The position numbers were made by a program, and so were the translations under genes. The notes beneath the pieces are model-generated. The model was not told the origin of the DNA, did no database searches, and saw only the letters and a program-made list of their open reading frames with translations. A DNA stretch of 64,000 nucleotides from Cyclina sinensis (Eukaryota > Mollusca > Bivalvia > Venerida > Veneridae), in NCBI GenBank assembly GCA_012932295.1, contig JAAONU010000016.1:14362111-14426110 (forward strand). Direction: 5' to 3'. Below, piece by piece: positions 43,594 to 57,155 of this stretch; positions within the stretch are counted from its first letter, which is position 1; each line of letters opens with the position of its first letter.

Positions 43594-43627
43594 ATTGCCC
43601 TGATGATAAAAGAAACCGGTTGGCAAT
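43594..43627 (+). ncRNA. Hammerhead-ribozyme-like motif at the 3' end of the Penelope-like element
   Basis: The core CTGATGA (43,600-43,606), a 5-nt minimal helix II segment, GAAA (43,612-43,615), a palindromic CCGG helix III and TT are enclosed by a perfect 6-bp helix I (ATTGCC at 43,594 with GGCAAT at 43,622). Order and core bases fit a type I hammerhead cleaving after T43,621. Penelope-like elements are known to carry such minimal hammerheads, sometimes acting as dimers. The short helices II and III mean activity is uncertain. Confidence 0.7.
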
Positions 43628-43665
43628 TACATATTCAAAAACCCATGTGATGTTTTTATTTTTTC

Positions 43666-44731
43666 CAGGCCCGGATTTACCGGGGGGGCTTATGGGGCCC
43701 AAGCCCCCCCAGCTGGTCCGTTTGTAAAAAAATAAAAGGGCTCATTTTTAAAGACTCTAAAACATTTTTAAAGAACTTTTCACCTCCTAACAGAAACAAA
43801 GTCAATCTTTCAATGCAATATTGCGTAACAACTGATAACGAGTTCGCAACTTTATTGCCGTGTATATATTACACAATGTACTGTGTATTCGGTAGCACGG
43901 ATTATCCGAGAGTTCTCCAGACTGATCATGATGAATAGTTTTCAAGCGTCTAGTAACCTTGACGTATTTTGATAAAGTTGTTAAATGAGCGTCTGCTGAC
44001 CATGATCAGTTGCCTGATGATATTGTTCGAACTCCAATCGTAACAACTCGGCCTTTTCCGACAACTTCGTATTAAGACTTAATGAAGTCGCACAAGGTGT
44101 TCCGAATGGTGCAAACTCCACACAGCGGTTACTTCCATTCCATACTCACTGCCGACAGTCGTGTCACATGATGATGATCGAAATTAATTTTTTTTTTCAA
44201 GTTACATTTTTATTAAATTTCATTACACCCAGGCATGTTTAATCGATGCAATTCCAATTGTAACTAAACTAAACAGAGAAAAAATAAATTCCTTAAAAAG
44301 TTCATACATGTATGAAATCCAGCTAAGGTTAGCCCTTGTCTGCAGAGATCTTTCTAAAGAAAGAAAGGGAGATCACTGCGAGGAGATTGGATATTGTGAT
44401 GACGTTGTTATTTGTGATGCCAATTAATTTATTGATAAATTATTAGTTTTAGAGGACTTTATAAATATAAAATGAAAAAAGAAAAACTTGTCATATGTTT
44501 TTTGCTTTAGCTGAACTTTTCAAAGAATACCAGTATATTTCTTTTAAATTCTCACGCAATTTCATTATATTTTTATGCCTAAAATGCACCAAAATGAGCC
44601 ATTTACTCCACCTTTTTAGAAAATTTTCTAGGGGGAGCCCCCCAAACCCCCCCTACAGAAGGGGGTCACCCCCTTCCGTACCTTCCCCCAAGCCCCCCCC
44701 CCCCAGTCAGAAATTTCTGGGTCCGGCCCTG
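43666..44731. mobile_element. Non-autonomous hAT-like transposon, 1,066 bp
   Basis: The ends are inverted: CAGGCCCGGATTTACC on the left and GGGTCCGGCCCTG on the right, followed inward by G-rich/C-rich blocks (GGGGGGGCTTATGGGGC; AAGCCCCCCCCCCC). A 5-bp TTTTC is found at both borders (43,661-43,665 and 44,732-44,736), as in the 5-bp hAT subgroup, though the site is low-complexity. No transposase frame remains inside. It inserted 38 bp after the hammerhead-like motif. Confidence 0.72.
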
Positions 44732-44732
44732 T

Positions 44733-44736
<4 letters not shown>

Positions 44737-44799
<63 letters not shown>

Positions 44800-44800
44800 A
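44737..44800. repeat. (AT)n microsatellite
   Basis: About 30 AT dinucleotides with one TTT interruption directly follow the right border of the hAT-like element. Confidence 0.95.
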
Positions 44801-46902
44801 TATTTTGTAACAAAGTTCATGGTTAAATATTTTTCATATCTTATCATAAAATAGTTATGGTTCCTTAAAAAGCTTAATTCACGGAGGGTTAAAGTTAAAA
44901 TTCTTATACTTTATCCACATCTCCATTTACAAAAAGAAGACTATTTGCTCAAAACCCTTCGACAGATATAAGTATACCGAAGTAAATAGATATTGCTATT
45001 ATGAGAGGAACCATGCGTATATCTATCATCTGTAAATAAAAATTGGGATTCTTTCCTATCTTAACTGTTCCCACGCTTGCCTGAAAATGTAAAGTTGAGT
45101 GGACACATGAGATAAATATTAGTTACAGATGTCTGCTGAACAATGCTTATATCATAGTAATAAATAAGTTCAAGTAACATAACTTATTGTAATTTGACTG
45201 GCAATCTTGACTGTTTTACTTAAATCAGCCGTACACGCTATACAATGATCTACCAATTTGTACTTAACTGAATACGACAGGGTTAAACTATTTCGATTGT
45301 TAAATCATTTAGATTGCGATCTATTACAGTATCAAATACAAGATAATTATATAGGAATTTAATATTTTGGATGCTGATTTCATATCTTATTTCAATAAAC
45401 AGGTGTTACAGCAAAGTCACAGACAAATTCCAGGCTTATACAAAACATTTCGTTAATATTTATATGCATTTCTAAATGTTGTCTGAAACAACAGAGAAAA
45501 AAATAATTTCCTGACTATCACATCCTAAACGTTTAAAACACTTAAAACGTATGAGTTTAAATTACTTCCGCGCGTAAAAAAACTGTAATTCATCAGAAAA
45601 ATTCCGCTGCCCACAGGCTTCGATCAAAAGCTCGCTGAGCAACGAGGAACATGAAAAACCAAAGCTCGGACAGATTTCCTGACATTGTTGCGTGAAGATA
45701 AGTTTATTACGAACCGAAATAGGTGAACACTCAATCATATCATGACGTAATGTGAAACGAGATACCCATTCAAATATTGAAGATCTTTATTGGACAAAGT
45801 ATGTAAAACTTAAATGAGCGTTATTTAGCTACGAATCGCAATTAAAATGAATTCAATACGAACTGAGTTAGCGGCTGATTTCTCGCGTAAACAAGACAGC
45901 ATACAGGAACGACAAATACTAGACAATATTGGGACGCTTCAATTGTCAAGTTCAACTGTCTTATGTTTAAGGTTAATGTATTATGCTATAATCAGTCACG
46001 CTCTTGTTATATTCTGTCAAATACATATTCGGTTCAGTAATTCATTTATAGATACAAGCGCATTTTATGATTTTATCAGATGATTATGTTCATTAAAGCA
46101 CAATTAATTGCTGTATCCGTTTTACTGTATATTCAAAACCACAATAGGAAAATCACAAGTACAAAAAGAAATGGTTAATACAACGGGATCCTCAATGTAC
46201 AAAAGTACAATGAATTAAAAAGCTAGTCCATGTTGACCATGGGTTCAAAAAGGATTGCATTACATATTGACAGGGAAATTTATAAGTACCAGTGGGTATG
46301 CCTTTCTCTAAACATTATCCAATTAGTTAAACACTTTCTGTATAGTACATAAAACGCTGCGGATCAATTTTAGTGTCAAAAAAGATTTATTGCCATATCA
46401 TAAACTGCCAAGTGTCAATTGAAATTGATCACACCAATTCTTGACTGAATGCATACAAAAAGTAAAACAACCGAGATAGTATTTATATAAAAGTAAGAAA
46501 AAAAATGCCGATATTTAAACATTTTACTTATTACGGCCTTACAATTGTAAGCGTAATAATGTCGCAAAATAATATTGTTCAAACAAGATTTTGTGCACTG
46601 TTATTTTTACTATTTTTTATAGCACAATATAGAACCCTTATCTAATGAGGCTGTTTGGCGTAACGTTCCGCCTATGAAACCGAGGGTCGTTCCTTTAACT
46701 CATAAAACGGGAGACACACTTCGTATTGAACGAAATGCAGAAATTCAAAGAAAGATATGCACTGCAAAATCCTCATTCACAAGAAAAAATCAAATTAATT
46801 TACAAGTCAAAAACTGCAAATTTTAATTAAGAGTCGTAATGATTTTTTTTGTATTTTCAATAAAATACACACAAGCTATAGACCAATAAATAACGTAAAC
46901 TG
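44801..46902. other. 2.1 kb without a supported gene
   Basis: An ATG-started frame at 45,847-46,083 (MNSIRTELAADFSRKQDSIQ) was considered but has no family or splice support. The remainder is AT-rich with no clear repeat. Confidence 0.4.
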
Positions 46903-47111
46903 TGATACCTTTATCCCTTTTAGAAGAATAGCGTTTGAAATCTGTGATACCTTTATCCCTTTTAGAAGAATAGCGTTTGAAATTTGTGATACCTATATCC
47001 CTTTTAGAAGAATAACGTTTGAAATCTGTGATACCTATATCCCTTTTAGAAGAATATCGTTTGAAATCTGTGATACCTATATCCCTTTTAGAAGAATTAC
47101 GTTTGAAATCT
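46903..47111. repeat. 42-bp minisatellite, five units
   Basis: The unit TGTGATACCTTTATCCCTTT, TAGAAGAATAGCGTTTGAAA, TC is repeated five times with one or two substitutions per unit. It is followed by a CA run and a poly(T) tract (47,152-47,174). Confidence 0.95.
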
Positions 47112-47174
47112 CACACACACACATTTATTAGTATTTTTTATTTTATTTATTTATTTTTTTTTTTTTTTTTTTTT

Positions 47175-47929
47175 GCTTTATAAAGTGTCCGAATTTCATT
47201 CTGTCCTAAATTTTAACTGTAATTTTAAAATGAAGAAATAAAAACACAAAAAAGATAACAGACCTTTCATTCGTATACCAAATGTTACGCTGGTTTCCCA
47301 AACGATATAAATGTTACTAACACTAAACGTTACATGGGTATAAACCAAACCACAGCTTGAAACAAGACAGTAACACACTTTATTACAACTCCAATATCAT
47401 ATTCTTATGTCATTAAAAGAAATAACAGCAAACAAAAAGATTTGTAATGTCAAAAAAGTTAGTTTTTAAGTGTAGGCAAACACACTTGTGAATAAACTGA
47501 ATTACGTTATTATGAGGATTGACGTAATAGATAAAGGAACTTCTATCACATAAGTCGCGCACAAATAAAAAAGTGCAATTTATTTTAACGTGACATGGTT
47601 CATGTAAAAATATGTTTTTGTACATTGTTTGCAATACTGTTACTGACTGTTACCACATGGAACGTTTATAAAGTTAGCATTGTGCACATCTTGTATAGAT
47701 CTGTTAACATCATAGGGGCTTTTAAAGTGGTTGATATTAAGAGACAGATAAATGACTTTTGAAATACACAAGTGTTTGTATTTTGTACGGTGTTGGTTTT
47801 GAAATAACATTGCTGTTTCCATATGATTAGCTAAAGTGTCAGTAGAAAAACATAACACGTAAAGTACTTGTTATGATGACAGAAAAAAAACAAGCTGACA
47901 GGTGACGTCATCTTCCCACCCTTCTAAAA
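47175..47929. other. Non-coding stretch between tandem arrays
   Basis: No gene recognised; short AT-rich frames only. Confidence 0.4.
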
Positions 47930-48848
47930 TACTTTAGTGACAGACTTATGCTGCCATGTTGTCACTGAACAAAAAAGTGTCAGAGTGGTGCCACCATCTT
48001 GTCACCGTTCTATAATACAAAAGTGGCAGACTGGTGCCACCATCTTGTCACCGTTCTAAAATATAAAAGTGACAGACTTATGCCGCCATGATGTCACTGT
48101 ACAAAAAAGTGTCAGAGTGGTGCCTTCATCTTGTCACCGTTCTATGATTCAAAAGTCACAGACGAGTGCCGCCATCTGGTCAATCTTGTCACTGTTCTAA
48201 AAAACAAAAGTGGCAGACTGGTGCCACCATCTTGTCACCGTTCTATGATTCAAAAGTCACAGACGAGTGCCGCCATCTGGTCAATCTTGTCACCGTTCTA
48301 AAATACAAAAGTGGCAGACTGGTGCCACCATCTTGTCACCGTTCTAAAATATAAAAGTGACAGACTTATGCCGCCATGATGTCAGCGTTCTAAAATACAA
48401 AAGTGGCACAACTGTGCCACCATCTTGTCACCGTTCTAAAATACAAAAGTGGCACACTTGTGCCACCATCTTGTCACCGTTCTAAAATACAAAAGTGGCA
48501 GACTGGTGCCACCATCTTGTCACCGTTCTAAAATACAAAAGTGACAGACTTATGCCGCCATGTTGTCACCGTTCTAAAATACAAAAGTGACAGACTGGTG
48601 CCACCATCTTGTCACCGTTCTAAAATACAAAAGTGACAGACTGGTGCCACCATCTTGTCACCGTTCTAAAATACAGAAGTGACAGACTGGTGCCACCATC
48701 TTGTCACCGTTTTAAAATACAGAAGTGGCAGACTGGTGCCACCATCTTGTCACCGTTCTAAAATACAAAAGTGGCACACTTGTGCCACCATCTTGTCACC
48801 GTTCGAAAATACAAAACTGGGAGACTGGTGTCACCATATTGTCACTGT
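47930..48848. repeat. 46-bp satellite array, left block
   Basis: About 20 units near AAAATACAAAAGTGGCAGAC, TGGTGCCACCATCTTGTCAC, CGTTCT occur. Each unit carries a GGTGCCACC palindrome, and many pairs differ by the same variants (GGCAGAC or GACAGAC; GTGCCACC or ATGCCGCC), suggesting higher-order repetition. Frames through the array are artefacts. Confidence 0.95.
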
Positions 48849-49281
48849 ACAAACTAGAACTGTGTCCAAAGGACACGGATGCCCCCACTGTGCAGATGTG
48901 CTCGTAAACAAGAGCAGCTTCATTTAATGTCTACAAAATTCTGTTCTTATCAAAGCATTTCAGTTGAATTTCCTCAATTCATGTATTAATGATAAAAAAG
49001 TCACCTAACTCTTGAGGCATCATATTTGGTCTCTTTACAGATGGAATACAATATTAGTGTCTGAATAAAACTGAATTTTGAAACACATGTATGGTCTCCT
49101 TTACTTCCATCTACACATTAAGGTTGTTCATCCCTGGAAGTTTAAGCAAAATCTGCCATCCGGTTTAAGAGGAGTTGCGTTCACAAGATTTCGGGACGTA
49201 CGGACAGACTTACGGACGGACAGACGTACGGACGGACGGACAAGTGCAACGCTATATGCTCCCCACTTTGTGGGGGCAAAA
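48849..49281. mobile_element. Mobile element inserted in the 46-bp satellite
   Basis: About 430 bp of unrelated sequence interrupts a satellite unit between ...CTGTACAAA and AAAAGTGTCAGAG. Its ends carry inverted GATGCCCCCAC and GTGGGGGCA. A GGACGGACAGACGTACGGAC tract near its right end resembles that in the 33.5-kb element. It is probably a MITE-like insertion. Confidence 0.7.
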
Positions 49282-50475
49282 AAAGTGTCAGAGTGGTGCA
49301 ACCATCTTGTCACCGTTCTAAAATACAAAAGTGGCAGACTGGTGCAACCATCTTGTCACCGTTCTAAAATATAAAAGTGACAGACTGGTGCAACCATCTT
49401 GTCACCGTTCTAAAATACAAAAGTGGCAGACTGGTGCAACCATCTTGTCACCGTTCTAAAATACAAAAGTGGCAGACTGGTGCAACCATCTTGTCACCGT
49501 TTTGAAATACAAAAGTGACAGACTTATGCCGCTATGTTGTCAATGTACAAAAAAGTGTCAGAGTGGTGCCACCATCTTGTCACCGTTCTATGATTCAAAA
49601 GTCACAGACGAGTGCAGCCATCTGGTCAATCTTGTCACTGTTCTAAAATACAAAAGTGGCAGACTGGTGCCACCATCTTGTCACCGTACCAAAACACAAA
49701 GTGCTGTTGACGCAATCTTGTCACCGTCACAAAAAGTAATAGACTAGTGCCGCCATTTTGTCACCGTTCTAAAATACAAAAGTGACAGACTGGTGCCGCC
49801 ATCTTGTCACCGATACAAAATATAAAAGTGACGGACTAGTGCCACCATTATGTCATCGTTCTTAAATACAAAAGTCACAGACGAGTGTCGCCATCTTGTC
49901 AATTTTGTCACCGTTCTAAAATACAAAAGTGACACACTGGTGTCACAATCTTGTCACCATACCTAAATACAATAGTGACAGAATGGTGACGCCATCTCGT
50001 CACCGTACCAAAAAACAAAAGCGACAAAATGGTGACGCCATTTCGTCACCGTATCAAAATACAAAAGTGACAGACTGGTGAGTCATCTCGTCACCGTACT
50101 AAAATACAAAAGTGCCAGCTGGTGCCGCCATTTTGTCACTGTTACAAAATACAAAAGTGATAGACTGATACCGCCATTTTTTTAACCGTTACAAAAAGGT
50201 GACAGACTTCTGCCGCCATCTTGTCACTTTTACAAAATACAAAAGTGACAGACTGAATCTGCCATATCGTCACGGTTACAAAGATGTGACAGACTGGTGC
50301 CACCATCTTGTCACTGTTCGAAAATACAAAAGTGAAAGACTGGTACCACCATCTTGTCACCGTTCTAAAATACAAAAGCGACACACTTGTATCGACATCT
50401 TGTCATCTACCAAAATACAAGTGGCAGACTGGTTCCGCCATCTTGTCACCGTACAAAAATACAAAAGTGACATAG
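49282..50475. repeat. 46-bp satellite array, right block
   Basis: The array continues for about 26 units. Early units have the GTGCAACC variant absent from the left block, and units beyond about 49,900 diverge progressively (GGTGACGCCAT, TCTCGTCACCGTA). The array is therefore youngest near the centre and decays to the right. Confidence 0.93.
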
Positions 50476-51485
50476 AAAGAATCAAAACCCATCGACTCTT
50501 TATTAGGAGTGAATTGTAAAAAACCTTATAGTAGTATCAAATTTAACTGTACACCATTTTTGAAAATAACAAAAATTTACTTCATGTTAATGGGAAAGCG
50601 GTCATTTTAATGTCTTTGTGATTTTTAATAGACGAAAATAAAAATATAATACCATTTATATGTGTTATTCAGACTTTATTTTCTACAGAAAGTTTATGAG
50701 ATATTTAAATCCTTCAAGTGTATGAAATAATGGCAATATTTCTTGTAGCATTGTTATATAGATTACAAGTGTCACAAAAACAGATCAAATGTTCATAAGC
50801 CGGAGAAATGTGATATCACAATTGTGATCGTCGCAGTGTCAGATTTAATAACTCAATGATAAAAAATTGTTTTACTTATACAGGTTTGACGAATATAACC
50901 TGATCGTCTTTTCAGAATTTCATGACATGTGGAAAAAATAACCAAGTTGTGAAGCATTGTAATCAACCTAATCATTCAAAGTTTCTTATTTAGGATTTTA
51001 TTAGCTAAAATGCAGCTGAACAACAATTATATCATCTACCTTTAGATTATAACACTACTTAATGTTTTTTTTTTCATTATTAGCGAAAAAATATATCGAA
51101 CATTTTACACTTCATATATATATATACCCTAAATGTTTATACTTAACGAATAATTTTTTCCTGATTTTATTTAATGTGAAATACGAACATAAATTGTAAC
51201 ACCTTTTTAACGACATAATTGTTTCGTTTGACAACTTGTCAAATTAAATATAATAAGTGTCTTCAAACGTCATATATATTTTTTCTCGCATTTCACAGGA
51301 TCGTTTAAATCATTGTTTTCGCTTTTCCCAGTCAAAGGGCCAAAACGTATGATTTACCAATGATTTACGGTATCAAACTCTCGCTTCGCTCAGTAACCAC
51401 TGCCTTTCACACGAATCACGTGATGATAGTCTTATCACATGATTGTGTCAAGATGGCGGATACGCCAAAGAAACCGTTGAAAAAT
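50476..51485. other. Non-coding AT-rich stretch
   Basis: No supported exon or element was seen. Confidence 0.4.
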
Positions 51486-52250
51486 TGTTCATCTCTGATA
51501 AAAAGCGACACTATAATTTGAACTCTGGTGTCTAGTCTGTCGATATGATTGACAAAATTTCGTTTATGTTAAAACAGAACTTTAGTGCAGTAGTGGAGGC
51601 AAACAGGTTACTTGGAATACGCAGAACCTGCAACGTCAATATTGTTTATTTACGCTTTTGTGTTTGTGAAGTTGCTGTGCGATATTAAAAATTATTCTCA
51701 TAATATTTATGTTTCCGAAATTATTTTTTATTTTAGTTCACATCTAACACCTAACAGTCTTGAAACATTAGCAAAACCGTGTTTACTTTTAAAAAAAAAA
51801 TCATAATTGAAAAAAAGTCAGAGATCTAATCCTTTAAGGGGAGATCACTGCGTGGGAGATTGGTTTCATCTGTGATAAACAGCGACACTATAATTTGAGC
51901 TCTGGTGTCAAGTCTGCCGATATGATTGACAAAACTTCATTTCTGTTAAAAAAGAACTTTAGTACAGTAGTATTGATGACTTGAATGATTTCTTTTTCAA
52001 AAGCGGTCATATTGTTTTGAAATAAACGGTGCGATATTAAAAATTATTCTCATAATATTTGTTTTTTCCGAAATTATTTTTTATTTGAGTTCACATCTAA
52101 CACCTTATAGTCTTGAAACATTAGCAAAACCATGTCTACTTCTTTAAAAAAAATCAAAATTGAAAAAAAATCATATCGTTTAAAATCTTGACGAAAATGT
52201 TGTGACGGCAGAGATCTAATCCTGTAAGGGGAGATCACTGCGTGGGAGAC
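51486..52250. repeat. Tandem duplication of a roughly 380-bp segment
   Basis: The first copy (51,486-51,865) and second (51,866-52,250) share AGCGACACTATAATTTGA, GATATGATTGACAAAA, GCGATATTAAAAATTATTCT and end in GGGGAGATCACTGCGTGGGA. A few indels distinguish them. The final motif also occurs at 44,366 and, diverged, at 1,143. Confidence 0.9.
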
Positions 52251-55059
52251 CGACACGGTATATGTGTTTAATTGGCTCAGTCGCTTTACAAATGACAAAT
52301 ATTGAATGATAATTTAAAAAGAAAAACAAGTCAACAGAAAAGTTTCCTCACGGCATATAGGAACAAGTGTTTATTTGTAATAACTGGTTATCAACTCAAA
52401 TATGATACTACAAGAACTCCTCGTATAAGGACTAATATTAGTTGGTTCAGTTTGTCGGCTGTACTTAGAATCACATCGGTTAAATATTCAATACAATTCA
52501 CGTTTACATTATTTTGAAGAAAATTGAATACTCGAAATTTTAAGGTTTGCCTCTTTAAAATGCTTCAGTTTTATTTGTGGCTGACGTGTTTATAACAGGT
52601 CACTCAGTTCGTAGTTTGCAATTCATGCTTCTTTTTCCCTACCCTAATCATGTTTTCAGTTCAGATAATGATACATTTAATGAATATTAATGTATAGAAT
52701 GTGAATTTTGAGTTTCAGGTTTATAAAGCTCTTTAGAGATTTTGTAAGTATTAAAATAATTAAATTTGTAAGTTGATACGACATCGTAAACGTATGGTGT
52801 GATTTGGCGGCTCAAGATTTTTTTATTGCTTTCAGTGCGTTTCTTTTGTTTTCTTTTTTTTGTAGTCTTCTTTTTATAATCTTTTTTTTTAAAAGTTGTT
52901 TCATAGCTTAATGCTTGTGAAATTATACCTATGAAAATGTCAATGGTATTTAAGGAATTCTTAGCCAATGTCAAGGTGGCAGTCGTAAATCATAAGCACA
53001 ACCAGCAGAAGGAATACACTAATATTAGTCTTTAAACATCTTCCATTTTTGGGTGGATGACCATATATTACAACACACTTACTTGGTTACTTTATTCCTA
53101 TAACGAAACAATGCTGAACAAATATCAGTCTTTTTTCATTATTTTGAGAATGCCCCTATAAATTATATGTAGTATGCCACTGATACATTTCAGTCAATGT
53201 CTAATTTAAGATGCCTCTCTCCAACAATTGTAAGGAAAGAGACAAGGGATATTTCATTTCCATGATTTTGAAAATCTGACCTTGCGTTAGTCTTCGCCCT
53301 CGCGGCAGTCCTTTATCATAATATTTTTATCAATATGGCTATTGTTCCAAGAATTACTCAATATCATGCATTTGAGAAATCTGACATGTTACAAGCCAAA
53401 AAATTGAAATCTTTGTTTGATTTCGACTGCATACCGATCACATATTCAATATCTACTGTTTCCCTTTTTCATTGAAAATATAAGCCAGACATACCCTTTT
53501 CTGTATATCATTCTGTTTAAAAAATCAATGAAATAAAATTGAATAATTGTGTTATCACACGATTACTGCTGAAGTAAAATTCTACTACAGTTTGAATTCA
53601 TAGAATCAAGATCAAAACACTTAAACTACTTGTTTGGTAAGGTTTCTATTTCTTTTTTCTTGTTACCGAGTTTATTTCGGAGAGCGGGGGTGGAACAGTA
53701 CATGCAAGTATATGTATTTAACGTTAATGCAATTTTATACTATTAGAAGAACCTGTGGCCTTTTGTACTGATTTCCATTTGTAAAATCAAACGGCCAGGA
53801 ACCCACAAAGCGATGCTCCTATGATCGACGACCTTTCAGAGTTCAGTTATATTACAGAATGGGGTATAGTAAAAGATGGAGAAAGCACCCATTCCAGAGC
53901 ACCCCTGACCTTATAGAGCTTATAATAAACGCTATTAGATAAAATAATGTAACAAATTGTTTATCTGGACTGTATGTTCTGTAATTCTTTATTATATCTT
54001 TAATACAATACTATACACATATCATAACGCATGCTGATGACTTTTTTTCGTACAGTTATCCCTATAATAGCAAAATTTCAATCTGTTTTGCAGTTTTCAA
54101 AATAAATCTTCAAAATCATTTCACTGATCTTTGTCAATTGTTGTGTGTTGTAAGCGTATCTAAGATGGGTTTTTAAGTTAGTTGATTTTCTTACACTAGC
54201 CATAAAATTTTACATGAAATACATAAAACATTATCACAATTTGTTCAACAATTTTGGGGAAAAAAACCATAAAACCATTTTTTTCCTCAAAGAACGTTAA
54301 CAGTTGTTCTTGATTTGGAAAAAGATACTTTGTGCCTTTGAACATTCGCACTAACAGTTGTTTAATATAACTATAAAATAGAAATGTGAATCTATCTGGC
54401 GTATATGCAGTCTATTTACTATTTGATTACAAACCACTCAAACAAATCTGACTTCATTTTGTATGAAGAAAATAATAGATCATTTCTGATATTTTATCAT
54501 GCAGTAAATACATCTGCCTGTCCAATTTACGTTTCACTCTTTTCTGCTTTTTTTCTACGTTTGCTGTCGACAAAAAAAAACTATTTGATTAGAAGTATGA
54601 TCTTTTTAACAAAACATGAAACAAAACGTGAAGATAAAAAAAAATCAGCGCCAACGATGATGATAATGATGACAATTGCCTCGATGAATTGAACTGAACA
54701 GAACTTTCAAAGCCAAACAGTGTAATGTAAACACCTCGTTTCTTTGAACAGTTTTTTACGAGAATAAGTAGAACACCCATTTACATTTTAGAATTTGTAT
54801 AATGTTTATCCTCGACTGAACGCACTTAACTACAGAATGAATCAGCTATCCTAAACATAAATAGCGAATAAAACGTAGTAGTCCGGAAAACCTGTACCAA
54901 ATGACCGCATGAAACTTCTGCAAAATTTTAAAGCAAAATATTGATTTTTTAAACAACAAAAATGATATCGTATTTTGTATCCCTTTTGCATCTTTGGAAC
55001 TATGAAAACGATTTTTGCCTATTTTTTAGACAAACAAGGGTACACCATTAGTATTACAT
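52251..55059. other. 2.8 kb without a supported gene
   Basis: Only AT-rich, low-complexity frames are present; the Lys-rich frame near 52,700-52,970 is encoded by a T-rich tract. No repeat family was recognised. Confidence 0.4.
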
Positions 55060-55660
55060 TCTTTGATTCTCTATAAATCAAGAAGCAGACATAAGTTAGC
55101 CTAAATTTTATCTAATTTTCTTTGTAACTCATTTCGCAAACAAAGGTAGCTTAAATCCATTCTATCATTTCTTTTCTGAAAATCATAGTGCAAAAATAAA
55201 ATACTTCAAATTCAATCTATGTTTCTCTGTAATTCAGCGAGCAAAAACACGTTTATAATTACTTTCTCTGTAAATCATTGTGCAAACATAAGTCAGCTTA
55301 AATCAATTGCTCAAACACTAATTGCCTTAAATGGAATCTTAGTTTCTCAATAAATCCTTTCGCAAACATGAATAAGACCTGTATTTCTTCATTGTTTCTC
55401 TGTAAATCATTGCAGCCCTGAGATCATTGCGCAAACATAAGTTAACTTTTATTCACAATAAGTGTCTCTGTAAGTCTTGTCACAAACATGAATTCGCTAA
55501 TATTTATTCGACGTTTTTTTCTGTTAGTATTTGCACAAACATTAATTAGCCTCAGTTCAATCAAATTTCGCTGTAAATTATTGCGCAAACACAAATAACC
55601 CTTTCTCAATATTACGCAAACATTATTTAGCTAAAACCCATTCAATCAGTCTGGTTAAGT
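55060..55660. repeat. Degenerate tandem repeat with TTGCGCAAACAT motif
   Basis: About ten diverged units of roughly 55-60 bp share GTTTCTCTGTAAATCATTGC, GCAAACATAAGTTAGCTTAA. Spacing is irregular, pointing to an old array. Confidence 0.75.
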
Positions 55661-56978
55661 CCGCAGCTAGAATGTCTGACAAGCAAACTTAAAATTGTGT
55701 TGTTTTTTTTCGAGTGAATTCATAGGTCTAATCAAATCAAAGGTGTTGTGAATCCATATTGAATAAATGTCTTCATATTTCTCTTTCGCTTAAAATCTAA
55801 ACCTTATCATAACGAGTAAATAACACGGTACAACTTGACTCTCTAACGCCTCATTGACTGATGGCAATAAAAAGATAAATAACATGGCAATAACCAGATC
55901 TTGCTTTACTTTTTCTTTTCATTAAACAGACATTAAACAATTGCATTATTTGAACAACTTTGAAAGGCAATAATTAGAGTCGGCAGAAGAATGAGTTTTA
56001 TAAATCACTCCCAAATACTTAAGAGAATAGAAACAGCAAGAAGAGAGTATGGGTTATGCAAAGTGACAAACAGGTTTGTTAACATGAACAAAATCAACAA
56101 CGGAGTCAATATTTGTTGTCAATTTACTGTAGTATATAAAATAATAATAATAATAATTCTGAAAAGATTGCAAAGCATTTAATAAATACTTAGGTAGATC
56201 GGGAAGATAAGTATTCAAATAATAATTAGACAGACAGACAGATAGATAGGTAGATAGATAGATAGATAGATTGCGACTAACACACGTAACATTTTTACTG
56301 CAATTTCTCTCTACACAAATAATTATGTAAGAGCCTAATTTGATCATGGTCCAATGCTCGTAGGGTGTAACATGCATTTTTGACTATTTGGTTTCTTTCC
56401 TTACACCTATACGTGTTAAAACATCTGTTTTAATACCATGTTGATGAAATGATAAAAGAAAGCAGTGTCATCTTAAATATTTACGCCATTCAGAATCCGG
56501 ATGTGTTAAAATAATCTCCAGTATCTTCAAAATGGATTCGCTTTCAGTGAAATATGTATCAAAACGAGAAAACACTCACCATGTTACAATACAATTACGC
56601 ATAGAATTCACGACTTGAATACCCGTTCATAATAAATGAAACGGCGTAAATGATGAAAATGATTTCACATGGTTAGCTTGAATTTATATAGGGCATTGCT
56701 ACCTAAAGTGCACACAATTAATTTATGACATGCTTGTTAAAAAAAATACACACACACAAAAAAGAAAAGAGAGAGAGAGAGAGAATCGTTGAAAATGAAA
56801 GACTGTTTACGTTACAGATATCTGTCTTATGCTCGGAGCATGTAAAAGAATGACGCATGACTCTGAAACGGGATGTTGTCTGGTTATTTTGCTATCCACA
56901 ACAATTACAGCAATCACATCAGGAACCTAAACAGATGGTTAATAAGCCCAAAAACTTGGATCAGGACGTCAGTCGGCT
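55661..56978. other. Non-coding stretch with simple repeats
   Basis: (AATAAT)n lies near 56,140-56,155, (GATA/GACA)n near 56,228-56,270 and (GA)n near 56,768-56,783. No gene was recognised. Confidence 0.5.
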
Positions 56979-57155
56979 TATGATACTTTGTTGTTTGTAA
57001 ACATATGTAGTCTATCCATATATATGATACTTTGATGTTTGTAAGCATATGTAGTCTATCCATATATATGATACTTTGATGTTTGTAAACATATGTAGTC
57101 TATCCATATATATGATACTTTGATGTTTGTAAACATATGTAGTCTATCCATATAT
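56979..57155. repeat. 44-bp minisatellite, four units
   Basis: The unit TATGATACTTTGATGTTTGT, AAACATATGTAGTCTATCCA, TATA is repeated four times, nearly identical. Confidence 0.95.

Noticed and set aside
47930..50519. Frames such as CHHLVTVLKYKSGRLVPPSC and a possible CRISPR-like array
   Set aside because: The 46-bp units are contiguous without unique spacers, and the genome is eukaryotic; the frames follow the satellite.
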